From NCBI RefSeq assembly GCF_047920995.1, contig NZ_JBLRWZ010000035.1, positions 1 through 25,104 on the forward strand: 25,104 bases of DNA. Reading direction: 5' to 3'. This document shows positions 1-7,433 of this stretch, piece by piece. Both the position numbers and the translations under genes were made by a program. This stretch comes from Aliidiomarina sp047920995 (GTDB taxonomy: Bacteria; Pseudomonadota; Gammaproteobacteria; Enterobacterales; Alteromonadaceae). Position 1 is the first letter of the stretch; every line of letters starts with the position of its first letter. The notes under the pieces were generated by a model. The model did not search any database. It saw nothing but the letters and a program-made list of their open reading frames with translations, and was not told the DNA's origin.

Positions 1-1
1 C

Positions 2-76
2 CGTGAGCGCTTTAGTATTACCGGCTGGTTCCGCCACAATGCCTCTAATGCCCACCGGGTAGATCCACCCAGATAA
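2..76 (+). CDS. C-terminal end of a probable 2OG-Fe(II) oxygenase (partial)
   Basis: A reading frame is open from the left window edge to a TAA at 74-76, giving 24 residues that begin RERFSITGWFRHN. The pattern G/R-x-R-x-S-x-T-GWFR is typical of the last strand of SM-20/prolyl-hydroxylase-like 2-oxoglutarate Fe(II) dioxygenases, whose arginine binds 2-oxoglutarate. Only this tail is inside the window, so iron ligands cannot be seen. It ends 4 bp before the stop of the convergent DUF418 gene. The family call rests on this short motif alone. Confidence 0.5.
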   Translation, partial: RERFSITGWFRHNASNAHRVDPPR

Positions 77-80
77 GAAC

Positions 81-1265
81 CTATTGCTCCATCAGCACTA
101 CAAAAAAGCCGCCAGCAAATTGCCAGCGGCTGTTATTGTTGAGAGTTTGCGCAATTGCCATCAGGGTAGTTGCGAAACGCCCGAAGTCGCCGTACAAGCC
201 GAAGCCATAGCCGTAAAACAATATGGTGAATACGATAGAGTGGGTAAGGTAATTGGTGAGCGCCATACGCCCCGCAGGCGCTAAATGCTGAATCCATTTT
301 TTACCGCCCAAATACAGCACGGCCAAAATACCAATATAGGCAAAGCACAAACCAATATTGGCAATGGCTTGCACGGTAAAAATCATTGCCCCATGGTAAT
401 TCGGAATCATCATCTCGATATCTAGCCCGTAAATACCCACTACCAAGGCACTAGGCAAGCCAAAAATGGCACCGAAAAACACCATATTGCGAATCGCTTT
501 GCGATGTTCGATCGGGTTAGTAAAAATACCAGCACGGCCAAATGCAGCACCGATCAAAATGGTACCTAAAACAACAGGTATAAAAAATATCGCTCCACCA
601 CCGCCATACATGAGAGCTACTTCCGATAAGCGATAACGCAGCACTTCAGCATAACTACCGGCAGAATATACTTCATGCCCCATGGCTATCATTTGCTGCA
701 TCTCAATACGTGTTTGCTCAAAATCAGCCAACATTTCTGCGCCAGATGCCGAGTTTAGCCCCATCTGAATGCCCCATGCACCAAGCCAAAACAGCAACGT
801 AGGAATAATAATTAGTGCGGCACCCCACTTCCAAAGGCGTTTAGCGGGTGTTTTCGTGAACAACAATAAAAGCGCACCAGCAATAGCGTAGGTTACTAAG
901 ATATCCCCACCCCAGATGTACACAATATGAATTAACCCGAATAACGCCAATACGAATACCCGGCGGAAAAATAAAAACCTCGGCGCGCTAGTTTTCGCCA
1001 TTGCTCTATCAAGGAAGAGCACAAAGCCCATACCGAACAACAGCGAGAACATGGTATAGAACTTACCTTGTACAAAGGTATATACGCCCCAAGCAGTGGC
1101 ATAATCTAACCCTGCTTGTTCACTATTAAACCCGTGCATCATTGCTGTTAATGGCCGCTGAAAATATTCAATGTTCATTAACAAGATGCCCAGTAATGCA
1201 AAACCTCGAATGATATCGAGTAAATGGCTGCGCTCTTGCGGCGCTGTAGGAGTTGCCGTACTCAT
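81..1265 (-). CDS. DUF418 / YeiB-like multipass membrane protein with an atypical C-terminus
   Basis: This encodes 394 residues from an ATG preceded by GGAG; a TTG 12 nt further upstream lies in the SD region and is less likely. The N-terminus carries the family pattern LLDIIRGFALLGILLMN, then about eight to ten hydrophobic segments, and the family signature GRMALTNYLTHS near residue 335. The function of DUF418 proteins is unknown; they are inner-membrane proteins with an acyltransferase-3-like look. From memory of YeiB, members normally end with another transmembrane segment and a GPxEWLWR-type motif. Here the last 25 or so residues (from about AIAQTLNNN) do not match this, and the final codons run through a hairpin plus T-run that looks like an intrinsic terminator. 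The gene may therefore have lost its original 3' end by deletion or frameshift. It is a single gene with no close upstream partner. Confidence 0.85.
   Translation of the reverse strand: MSTATPTAPQERSHLLDIIRGFALLGILLMNIEYFQRPLTAMMHGFNSEQAGLDYATAWGVYTFVQGKFYTMFSLLFGMGFVLFLDRAMAKTSAPRFLFFRRVFVLALFGLIHIVYIWGGDILVTYAIAGALLLLFTKTPAKRLWKWGAALIIIPTLLFWLGAWGIQMGLNSASGAEMLADFEQTRIEMQQMIAMGHEVYSAGSYAEVLRYRLSEVALMYGGGGAIFFIPVVLGTILIGAAFGRAGIFTNPIEHRKAIRNMVFFGAIFGLPSALVVGIYGLDIEMMIPNYHGAMIFTVQAIANIGLCFAYIGILAVLYLGGKKWIQHLAPAGRMALTNYLTHSIVFTILFYGYGFGLYGDFGRFATTLMAIAQTLNNNSRWQFAGGFFVVLMEQ
102..130 (-). terminator. Intrinsic terminator inside the end of the DUF418 frame
   Basis: On the minus strand, GCCGCTGGC and GCTGGCGGC can form a stem of 9 bp (two G-T pairs) with a 5-nt loop, followed by six T. 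It lies 18 bp before the stop codon of the DUF418 frame, so it ends that transcript inside the present ORF. On the plus strand the same stem is followed by a weaker T-rich stretch and could serve the convergent upstream gene. Confidence 0.6.
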
Positions 1266-1275
1266 AATGAGCTCC

Positions 1276-1290
1276 AAATAATCATTATTA
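1276..1290. promoter_or_regulatory. Possible Fur-like box upstream of the DUF418 gene
   Basis: AAATAATCATTATTA matches 11 of the 14 specified positions of the 7-1-7 Fur consensus TGATAATNATTATCA. It lies about 10 nt upstream of the DUF418 start codon, touching the ribosome binding site. AT-rich leaders give such matches by chance, so this is only a candidate. Confidence 0.22.
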
Positions 1291-1420
1291 TTGTAGTTAC
1301 ACTAGCGGCTAACGTTTTTTTTCAATCGGCAAAAGATTAGTAGCGGAATATCTTCTAGGCAAGTTTTAATATGTAACAAAGCTTGCTTGCAGCAGCTTCA
1401 CACAGTAATTAGCAGGCACA

Positions 1421-1446
1421 AAAAAACCCGCCTAAGCGGGTTTTTT
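1421..1446. terminator. Bidirectional intrinsic terminator downstream of rpmG
   Basis: CCCGC and GCGGG arms with a CTAA loop are flanked by six A on one side and six T on the other, so the element works on both strands. It lies about 25 bp beyond the rpmG stop and ends the rpmB-rpmG transcript on the minus strand. Confidence 0.85.
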
Positions 1447-1469
1447 ATGTTCAATGTAGCGAAAACCAA

Positions 1470-1625
1470 TTACTTGATTTTAGCTTCTTTGAACATTACA
1501 TGCTTGCGAACCACTGGATCAAATTTCTTGATCTCGAATTTCTCAGGCATGTTACGTTTGTTCTTATCTGTGGTGTAGAAGAATCCAGTACCAGCAGAAG
1601 AAACCAGACGAATTTTATCGCGCAT
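1470..1625 (-). CDS. rpmG: 50S ribosomal protein L33
   Basis: The 51-residue product begins MRDKIRLVSSAGTGFFYTT and ends MFKEAKIK, the usual length and sequence of bacterial L33, a small protein of the large ribosomal subunit near the E site. It has no CxxC zinc pairs, so it is the zinc-independent type. AAGGAA lies upstream of the ATG. It is the second gene of an rpmB-rpmG operon (28-bp gap), the standard gammaproteobacterial pairing, and is followed by a strong terminator. Confidence 0.97.
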   Translation of the reverse strand: MRDKIRLVSSAGTGFFYTTDKNKRNMPEKFEIKKFDPVVRKHVMFKEAKIK

Positions 1626-1653
1626 CGTATTATTCCTTTCGTTCTAGCCGGTA

Positions 1654-1890
1654 TTAAACCCGGACGCCTTTAGTACGCAGATCAGCTAATACCGAATCGA
1701 TACCGTTCTTATCGATGATACGCATACCTTTAGTAGAAATGCGCAGTTTTACCCAACGCTTTTCGCTTTCAACCCAAAAACGATGGGATTGAAGGTTTGG
1801 CAGGAAACGACGGCGGGTCGCGTTATTGGCGTGTGAGCGGTTGTTACCAACCACTGGCCGCTTTCCTGTTACTTGACATACTCGTGACAT
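1654..1890 (-). CDS. rpmB: 50S ribosomal protein L28
   Basis: The 78-residue product starts MSRVCQVTGKRPVVGNNRSHANNATRRRF and ends DLRTKGVRV, matching L28 in length and sequence. L28 is a large-subunit protein close to the L1 stalk and E site. The ATG at 1888-1890 is chosen over an in-frame ATG 27 nt upstream because a GGAG sits at the right distance and family proteins begin MSRVCQVTG. It is the first gene of the rpmB-rpmG operon and has a clear promoter upstream. The cysteine and basic patches of the family are present. Confidence 0.97.
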   Translation of the reverse strand: MSRVCQVTGKRPVVGNNRSHANNATRRRFLPNLQSHRFWVESEKRWVKLRISTKGMRIIDKNGIDSVLADLRTKGVRV

Positions 1891-1965
1891 GTTCGTTACT
1901 CCGAAATTGCTTTGCAAGCTCGCCTAATCGCCCTGATGGCCTTGCCCTATAAATCGAGGGCGCAA

Positions 1966-1994
1966 TTTATACTAAAAATCGCCGCAAAATACAA
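1966..1994 (-). promoter_or_regulatory. Sigma-70 promoter of rpmB-rpmG
   Basis: On the minus strand TTGTAT (-35, 1989-1994) and TATAAA (-10, 1966-1971) are separated by exactly 17 bp, about 75 bp upstream of the rpmB start. The AT-rich region upstream would suit the strong constitutive expression expected for ribosomal protein genes. Confidence 0.65.
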
Positions 1995-2038
1995 GCTTTG
2001 CCGCGTATTTTTTGCTCTTTAAGATCAAAATAGATCTT

Positions 2039-2821
2039 TTATAACCAGCCCCGTTCCGCGAACGACACGGTTTCGCCAGCACCAATCACAAAATGATCAA
2101 GCAAGGCTACATCGATGGTGGTGAGTGCTTCTTTGATCCGCGTAGTAACACGCTGATCAGCTTGGCTTGGCTCAGCCACCCCCGAAGGATGGTTGTGCGC
2201 TAAAATTACGGCAGCGGCATTGTGGCGCATCACTAATTTAATGATTTCCCGAGGGTAAACCGGGGCCGCATTGATGGTGCCGTAAAACAGTTCGCAATAA
2301 TGCAGCAAACGGTGCTGGCTGTCTAGTAGCAAGAGCGCAAATACCTCACGATCTTGGTGGCGTAATTGAGCTGCTAAATAATCTTTTACCATTTCTGGCC
2401 GCGTAAACCCCTCGCCCGACCGTAAGGTGCTCGCCAAGTAACGCCGGGTAACCTCTAATATGGCTTGCACCTGCATGCTGCGCGCTAAACCAATGCCGGG
2501 GATCTCTAGTAGCCGCTCTTGCGAAAGTGCCAGTAAGCCACCCAAACCGTTCGCGGTCTGTAATACACTGCGGCTCCAGGTAAGTACATCTTTGCCACCA
2601 GTGCCGGTACCGAACAATACCGCTAGTAGCTCAGCATCGGTTAAACTTGCGGAGCCAAAGGTGGCGAGCTTCTCCCGCGGCCGTTCATGGGCTTGCCACT
2701 CTTTAATCATTAATTTTTGTGGTGGTGCAATGGCTGTTGCACAATTTGTGGTAGTTGCCGTTGCACGCCTAGTTGCGAGCGGCACTTCATTATCTGTAAT
2801 CGCGGTTAACTTTTCACTCAT
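2039..2821 (-). CDS. radC: RadC family JAMM/MPN+ protein with an N-terminal extension
   Basis: This encodes 260 residues. The core from about residue 38 (MIKEWQAHERPREKL) matches E. coli RadC (222 residues). A helix-hairpin-helix region (LEIPGIGLARSMQVQAILE) is followed by a JAB1/MPN+ domain with the metal motif HNHPSG plus a downstream Asp (AHNHPSGVAEPSQAD), ending FAERGWL. The family was once linked to repair, but its biochemical role is unsettled; the JAMM residues suggest a zinc-dependent hydrolase. The start at 2821 is set by a strong AGGAGG SD. This gives an Ala/Thr-rich extension of about 37 residues (RRATATTTNCATAIAPP) not found in the short family members. The internal ATG at 2710 has no SD. 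The gene lies between rpmB and the divergent coaBC operon, as in E. coli. Confidence 0.92.
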   Translation of the reverse strand: MSEKLTAITDNEVPLATRRATATTTNCATAIAPPQKLMIKEWQAHERPREKLATFGSASLTDAELLAVLFGTGTGGKDVLTWSRSVLQTANGLGGLLALSQERLLEIPGIGLARSMQVQAILEVTRRYLASTLRSGEGFTRPEMVKDYLAAQLRHQDREVFALLLLDSQHRLLHYCELFYGTINAAPVYPREIIKLVMRHNAAAVILAHNHPSGVAEPSQADQRVTTRIKEALTTIDVALLDHFVIGAGETVSFAERGWL

Positions 2822-2994
2822 CGGAACCTCCTGTTCCTGCAGCATTCCCTAGCTGATATTTAAGTATGGATGGGGATGGGTAAATATTCGATGCGCAGCC
2901 ATTTGCAGATTGCCGAATTATGCTAGCGCTCAAAGAATCACCGAAATGGGCACAGCACAATGGCAAAAACGTGGCGGCTCGTGTTATCTTTACA

Positions 2995-3010
2995 GTAAGT
3001 ATTTACTTAC
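2995..3010. repeat. Perfect inverted repeat abutting the coaBC start codon
   Basis: GTAAGTA-TT-TACTTAC, two 7-bp arms with a 2-bp centre, ends one base before the coaBC ATG and occupies the place of the ribosome binding site. It could be an operator, or (less likely with such a tight loop) an RNA structure. No SD is visible here. Confidence 0.5.
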
Positions 3011-4288
3011 ATGGATACAACTATGGCTAGCCTGTTAAAGCGTAAGCTATTGCTGATTGTTACTGGCGGTATTGCTGCGTACAAAACGCCCGAATTAGTG
3101 CGGCGTTTAAAAGATAATGGCGCGGAAGTGCGCGTGGTAATGACCAAAGGCGCGCAAGCATTTATTACTCCCCTTACCTTGCAAGCGGTTTCTGGCCACC
3201 CAGTACATGATGATTTGCTCGATCCGGCTGCAGAAGCAGCAATGGGGCATATTGAATTAGCGCGTTGGGCCGATTTAATTGTAGTAGCGCCCGCTACTGC
3301 CAGCGCTATGGCGCGTTTGGCTAATGGCTTTGCTGATGACCTATTTAGTACCCTGTGTTTAGCTACCGATGCACCCATTGCATTAGTGCCAGCGATGAAC
3401 CGCCTAATGTGGAGTGCGCCCGCTACCCAGCGCAACCTGCACTTGCTAGAAGATGATGGCAAGCTAATTTGGGGGCCCGGTGAAGGTTCGCAAGCTTGCG
3501 GCGAAGTGGGTGCTGGGCGCATGCTTGAACCCGCAGAAATTGTTGCGCAAGTTGAACACTTTTTTAGTGGTGCTACTGCACTGCATGCGAAACAAGATAA
3601 CGCTACCAACAGCACCGCTCTATTGGCGGGCAAGCATATTTTGATAACCGCTGGGCCCACCCGCGAAGCGATTGATCCGGTGCGTTACTTAAGTAATTAC
3701 TCTTCGGGGAAAATGGGCTTTGCCCTAGCTGCCGCAGCTTATGCCGCTGGTGCGCGCGTTACCTTAGTTGCAGGCCCTTGCGGTTTAGCTACCCCAACCG
3801 GGGTGCAGCGTATTGATGTGGTAAGTGCTGAAGAAATGCTAACTGCAGTTGCCAATGCGTTGCCTGGGCAGGATATTTTCATTGGTTGCGCCGCAGTGGC
3901 AGATTACCGCCCTGCCAGCGTAGCCGAGCAGAAAATGAAAAAGCAACCGGGCGAGCAAGAGTTGCAACTGCAATTAGTGAAGAACCCAGATATTCTGGCT
4001 TGGGTTGCTAGCCAACCTGAAGCTCCTTATTGTGTTGGTTTTGCCGCAGAAACCAATGATGTAATTGAATATGCGCAAAGCAAACTGCAGCGCAAAGGCG
4101 TGCAAATGATTATCGCTAACGATGTTAGCAATGCTGATATTGGTTTCAATAGCGATCATAATGCAGTAATAGTAATTACCGCAGAGCAACACACTGAACT
4201 AGCCGCCGATAGTAAATTAAATATCGCAACAGAGCTTGTTGCAATCATCTCTAACACCATTACTCAGAACAAGAAGAGCACTACATGA
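3011..4288 (+). CDS. coaBC: Bifunctional phosphopantothenoylcysteine decarboxylase / phosphopantothenate-cysteine ligase
   Basis: This encodes 425 residues and makes 4'-phosphopantetheine for coenzyme A in two steps in the cytosol. The N-terminal CoaC flavoprotein half shows the active-site His80 (GHIELARWAD), the PAMNRLMW substrate motif with Asn130, and Cys163 in ACGEVGAGRM, each offset by 5 from the E. coli residues. The CoaB half begins near residue 210 (HILITAGPTREAIDPVRYLSNYSSGKMG) and contains the lysine-rich KMKK and VKNPDIL motifs. An in-frame ATG at codon 5 is an equally possible start; neither has a clear SD, and a palindrome sits just upstream. The stop overlaps the dut start (ATGA), implying translational coupling. 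Confidence 0.96.
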   Translation: MDTTMASLLKRKLLLIVTGGIAAYKTPELVRRLKDNGAEVRVVMTKGAQAFITPLTLQAVSGHPVHDDLLDPAAEAAMGHIELARWADLIVVAPATASAMARLANGFADDLFSTLCLATDAPIALVPAMNRLMWSAPATQRNLHLLEDDGKLIWGPGEGSQACGEVGAGRMLEPAEIVAQVEHFFSGATALHAKQDNATNSTALLAGKHILITAGPTREAIDPVRYLSNYSSGKMGFALAAAAYAAGARVTLVAGPCGLATPTGVQRIDVVSAEEMLTAVANALPGQDIFIGCAAVADYRPASVAEQKMKKQPGEQELQLQLVKNPDILAWVASQPEAPYCVGFAAETNDVIEYAQSKLQRKGVQMIIANDVSNADIGFNSDHNAVIVITAEQHTELAADSKLNIATELVAIISNTITQNKKSTT

Positions 4289-4743
4289 GCAAAGCGATTG
4301 ATGTAAAAATTCTCGACCCGCGCGTTGGCAAAGAGTTTCCACTTCCTACCTATGCAACTCCAGGTTCAGCGGGGCTTGATCTTCGAGCCTGCATTGGCGA
4401 AACCATCACTCTCGAACCCGGGCAAACAGAACTCGTAGGTACTGGGCTAGCCATTCATATTGCAGATCCCGGCCTAGCTGCCGTGATTCTACCCCGCTCT
4501 GGTTTAGGCCATAAGCACGGTGTTGTGTTGGGTAACTTGGTGGGCTTGATTGATTCAGATTACCAAGGTGAATTAAAAATCTCGGTTTGGAATCGCGGGA
4601 ACACAACCTTTCACATTGAGCCTGGTGAGCGTTTAGCTCAGCTGGTAATTGTTCCGGTAGTGCAAGCTGAGTTTAATTTAGTAGGTGAGTTTAACGATAG
4701 CTCACGCGGTGCCGGTGGATTTGGTTCATCTGGCCGCCATTAA
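4285..4743 (+). CDS. dut: dUTP diphosphatase (dUTPase)
   Basis: This encodes 152 residues, the size of the trimeric enzyme that hydrolyses dUTP to dUMP and pyrophosphate, keeping uracil out of DNA and supplying dUMP for thymidylate. All five family motifs are present: PGSAGLDLRA (1), PRSGLG (2), GLIDSDYQGEL with the catalytic Asp (3), GERLAQLVIVP (4) and the glycine-rich C-terminal arm RGAGGFGSSGRH (5). It overlaps coaBC by 4 nt and is followed 61 bp later by slmA, the order found in E. coli. Confidence 0.97.
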   Translation: MSKAIDVKILDPRVGKEFPLPTYATPGSAGLDLRACIGETITLEPGQTELVGTGLAIHIADPGLAAVILPRSGLGHKHGVVLGNLVGLIDSDYQGELKISVWNRGNTTFHIEPGERLAQLVIVPVVQAEFNLVGEFNDSSRGAGGFGSSGRH

Positions 4744-4804
4744 AAAATAGAAAGAACATTAAGTGGCAATTTAATAAGCCATACCATAATCAGGGAAACC
4801 ACAA

Positions 4805-5398
4805 ATGAGCACATCGAGTAAACCGAATCGTAAGGAAGAGATTCTTGGTACCTTGGCGTATATGTTGGAAACGCATATCGGCCAACCTATCACTACCAAA
4901 AACCTAGCAGCCGAGGTAGGCGTTTCTGAAGCGGCGTTATATCGCCACTTTCCATCAAAAGCAAAAATGTTCGATGATTTGATCACTTATATCGAAGACA
5001 TAGTGCTTGGCGGCGTAAATAAAGTTTTAGAATCTGAAAAACAAACCCTTGCTCGGGTTCAGCAAATCATTCAGTTAATTCTGCAATTTGCTGAAAGAAG
5101 CCCCGGCATGACACGCGTGCTCACTGGTGACGCATTAATGGGTGAACATGAGCGCTTACGCGCCCGAGTAGTAAGTTTGTTCGAACGCCTAGAAACCCAA
5201 ATAAAGCAGATTCTGCGCGAGCGGCGCATGCGCGAAGGTATCGATTTTACTGCCGATGAGGGTATGCTGGCGAATATCGTAATGGCCTACGCGGAAGGAA
5301 AGCTAAGCCAATATGTGCGCTCAAGCTTTAAGAAGAAGCCCACCGATAATTTTGCCGCACAGTGGCAGCTTTTAGAACAACAACTGCTAAACGCTTAG
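4805..5398 (+). CDS. slmA: Nucleoid occlusion factor SlmA (TetR family)
   Basis: This encodes 197 residues, the E. coli SlmA length. The N-terminal TetR helix-turn-helix reads ITTKNLAAEVGVSEAALYRHFPSKAKMFDDL. The C-terminal helical domain (QIIQLILQFAERSPGMTRVLTGDAL...) is SlmA-like and, by family knowledge, binds FtsZ when the protein sits on its DNA sites, blocking Z-ring assembly over the nucleoid. An AGGGA lies upstream of the ATG. It probably shares the coaBC-dut transcript. The stop is 1 bp from the stop of the convergent gpsA, with no room for a terminator between them. Confidence 0.95.
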   Translation: MSTSSKPNRKEEILGTLAYMLETHIGQPITTKNLAAEVGVSEAALYRHFPSKAKMFDDLITYIEDIVLGGVNKVLESEKQTLARVQQIIQLILQFAERSPGMTRVLTGDALMGEHERLRARVVSLFERLETQIKQILRERRMREGIDFTADEGMLANIVMAYAEGKLSQYVRSSFKKKPTDNFAAQWQLLEQQLLNA

Positions 5399-5399
5399 T

Positions 5400-6416
5400 T
5401 TATTCTGAGCGGTTTTCACTAGTTTGTGCACGCGCAAGTAAATCTTGCGCTACCTGCAGCGGCTCTTTGCCTTCGTACAACACTTTGTAAAGTTGCTCTG
5501 AAATTGGCATTTCTACGTTGAAACGCTTGGCTAAGGCCACTACTTCACGGGTATTGCGATAACCTTCCACCGCTTGGCCAATATCGGCCATGGCTTGTTC
5601 TACCGATTTGCCTTGGCCAATGGCCAAGCCAAATCGGCGGTTGCGTGATTGGTTATCGGTGCAGGTAAGAATTAAATCTCCTAACCCAGCCATACCGGTA
5701 AAGGTTTCTGGTTTACCGCCTAGTGCAATTCCTAACCGAGTTAACTCGGCTAATCCACGGGTAATTAATGCTGTGCGCGTATTGGCACCGAAACCTAGGC
5801 CATCGGCCATGCCCGCACCAATAGCAATTACATTTTTAACCGCGCCACCTAGCTGCATACCAATGAAATCGTCATTCAGATACACCCGGAACGAGCGATC
5901 GCAATGCAGAGCTTCCGCTAAATCACTAACAAACCCTGGCTTATTGGCTGCCACCGCAATAGCAGTAGGCATTCCTTTCGCCATCTCGGCTGCAAACGTA
6001 GGGCCAGACAACACCGCTAATGCCCGCTCATTACCGAGTACATCGGTAGCTACTTCCGATAATAAGCGACCCGTTTCTGGCTCCAAGCCTTTAGTTGCCC
6101 ACGCTACACCGGCATTGGGCCGTAAGTGCGGCGCAATTTGTTGCAGCACGTCTTTAAAACCATAGCTTGGCACTACCACCAAAATCGTATCGGAGGCTTG
6201 CACCGCTTTTGCAAGGTTAGGTTCGAGCTGTAGTAGCTCAGGGAAGGGACAACCAGGAAGATAACGCGTGTTTTCATGCGCTGCCTGCATTTCGTTCACT
6301 TGTGCTTCGTCACGCCCCCATAAAATGGTGCGCTGGCCTTTGCGAGCAATACAGATAGCAAGGGCGGTGCCATACGACCCCGCCCCTAATACAGTTACCG
6401 ATGAAGTATCAGCCAC
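5400..6416 (-). CDS. gpsA: Glycerol-3-phosphate dehydrogenase [NAD(P)+]
   Basis: This encodes 338 residues and reduces dihydroxyacetone phosphate to sn-glycerol-3-phosphate for phospholipid synthesis. The N-terminal Rossmann motif is VLGAGSYGTALA; WATKGLEP and LSGPTFAAEMA follow, then the catalytic-lysine region LGGAVKNVIAIGAGMADGLGFGANTRTALITRGLAE, and the C-terminal motif GLGDLILTC. The start codon is GTG (6414-6416) with TTAGG about 8 nt upstream. It lies 16 bp behind secB, so the two are almost certainly co-transcribed, as in E. coli; cysE, the next gene there, is absent. Confidence 0.96.
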   Translation of the reverse strand: MADTSSVTVLGAGSYGTALAICIARKGQRTILWGRDEAQVNEMQAAHENTRYLPGCPFPELLQLEPNLAKAVQASDTILVVVPSYGFKDVLQQIAPHLRPNAGVAWATKGLEPETGRLLSEVATDVLGNERALAVLSGPTFAAEMAKGMPTAIAVAANKPGFVSDLAEALHCDRSFRVYLNDDFIGMQLGGAVKNVIAIGAGMADGLGFGANTRTALITRGLAELTRLGIALGGKPETFTGMAGLGDLILTCTDNQSRNRRFGLAIGQGKSVEQAMADIGQAVEGYRNTREVVALAKRFNVEMPISEQLYKVLYEGKEPLQVAQDLLARAQTSENRSE

Positions 6417-6432
6417 TATGTTTACCTAACGC

Positions 6433-6939
6433 CTAAGCGTCTGCTTTTGGTTGCTCTTGCGCAGCTTGTTGCTGTTGCTGAACGTGCTGAGCAAACACTG
6501 CATCAAAGTTAATTGGTGCAAGGTTCAATTGCGGGAACGTACCTTTGCTTACCAAGCCAGAGATTGCTTCACGTGCATACGGGAACAAAATGCTTGGGCA
6601 GAACGCCGCTAAAGTATGTGCTAAACCATCTTCAGGCATGTTCTCTGGTACCGAGAAAATACCCGCTTGAGCTACTTCACATAAGAATGCAGTTTCGCCT
6701 TCAACAGTGTTTTTCACTGTTAAGGTAAGTACTACTTCATAAATATTCTCATCTAGCTTGGTGTTGCTTACATTCATATCTACATTCAGCTCTGGCTTCC
6801 ATTCTTTACGGAAGATAGCTGGCGTGTTTGGTGCTTCAAAAGAAACATCTTTCACATAAACGCGTTGAATGTTGAACTGGCTTGCTGGTTGTTGATTGTC
6901 GGCAGCGCCGTTTGCTTGAGTTTGCTGTTCGTCAGCCAT
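6433..6939 (-). CDS. secB: Protein-export chaperone SecB
   Basis: This encodes 168 residues. SecB is a cytosolic tetramer that holds preproteins unfolded and delivers them to SecA. Family sequence is clear from FNIQRVYVKDVSFEAPN through CPSILFPYAREAISGLVSKGTFPQLNLAPINFDA. The C-terminal tail is Gln/Ala-rich (QHVQQQQQAAQEQPKADA), as often seen in this flexible region. An AGGTAAG lies upstream of the ATG. It sits between the rhodanese gene and gpsA; the glutaredoxin gene grxC that separates yibN from secB in E. coli is not here. Confidence 0.97.
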   Translation of the reverse strand: MADEQQTQANGAADNQQPASQFNIQRVYVKDVSFEAPNTPAIFRKEWKPELNVDMNVSNTKLDENIYEVVLTLTVKNTVEGETAFLCEVAQAGIFSVPENMPEDGLAHTLAAFCPSILFPYAREAISGLVSKGTFPQLNLAPINFDAVFAQHVQQQQQAAQEQPKADA

Positions 6940-6989
6940 AGTACTTACCTGCTTTTAACTTAATTTAAGGATTAGAAAACGTTGTCGTT

Positions 6990-7433
6990 TTATTTTTTCT
7001 TTTTTTGCTGCGTTTTTGCTACCGGCAAGCTCGCATTTTGCCAAGCTTGCAAACCACCTTGCAGCACATACACCTGAGAGAATCCTGCTTTTTCAAGTGC
7101 TGTGGCAGCGGCTCGGGCAGTGTTTCCGTAGTTGCATACAGTAACAATGGGGGCATCTTTGAATTTCTCAAGGCCTTTTACTTCACCAGCGCGAACTTTT
7201 GCCAATTCAATGTTCTTCGAGCCCTGAATGTGCCCCTTCGCAAAATCCTCTGCGCCGCGGGTATCCACGAAAACGCCGCCGCGGTTTACTTTAATCACCG
7301 CTTCTTGTGGTTGCAATGGCTGAATCGATGAAAAACGCTTTTTCGCGATATCCATTACCAACAGAACGAACACCACTACCCAAAGTGCACTTAGAATATA
7401 GTGTTCAGTTACAAATGCTAAAAATTGGTCCAT
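6990..7433 (-). CDS. yibN: Membrane-anchored rhodanese-like protein (YibN type)
   Basis: This encodes 147 residues. One transmembrane helix (about residues 12-29, YILSALWVVVFVLLVMDIA) is followed by a rhodanese domain: VFVDTRGAEDFAKGHIQGSKNI, the candidate catalytic Cys100 in VTVCNYGNTAR, and LQGGLQAW. The tail is lysine-rich (KTQQKKKK). The ATG at 7431-7433 has GGGAGAGG upstream; a TTG four codons earlier overlaps this SD and is rejected. Rhodaneses carry sulfur as a cysteine persulfide; the physiological role of YibN is not well defined. It is divergent from gpmI and leads the secB-gpsA group, as in E. coli. A TATACT (-10-like, 7503-7508 on the minus strand) is the best promoter trace, without a good -35. 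Confidence 0.9.
   Translation of the reverse strand: MDQFLAFVTEHYILSALWVVVFVLLVMDIAKKRFSSIQPLQPQEAVIKVNRGGVFVDTRGAEDFAKGHIQGSKNIELAKVRAGEVKGLEKFKDAPIVTVCNYGNTARAAATALEKAGFSQVYVLQGGLQAWQNASLPVAKTQQKKKK

Noticed and set aside
1273..1277. TTG start for the DUF418 gene giving MELIM...
   Set aside because: The TTG overlaps the GGAG that serves the ATG four codons later.
2995..3010. The coaBC palindrome as a SlmA binding site
   Set aside because: The known SlmA site is a 12-bp palindrome of GTGAGTACTCAC type; here the half-sites differ and are spaced wider. Autoregulation of slmA from this site has no support.
3007..3660. Long minus-strand frame opposite coaBC
   Set aside because: It is a shadow of coaBC: no SD, low-complexity cysteine/alanine/serine composition and no recognisable domain.
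6974..6990. AAAACG/CGTTTT hairpin after the rhodanese gene as a terminator
   Set aside because: The stem is AT-rich and only 6 bp, with no T-run on the minus strand; it would also cut secB off from its likely operon.
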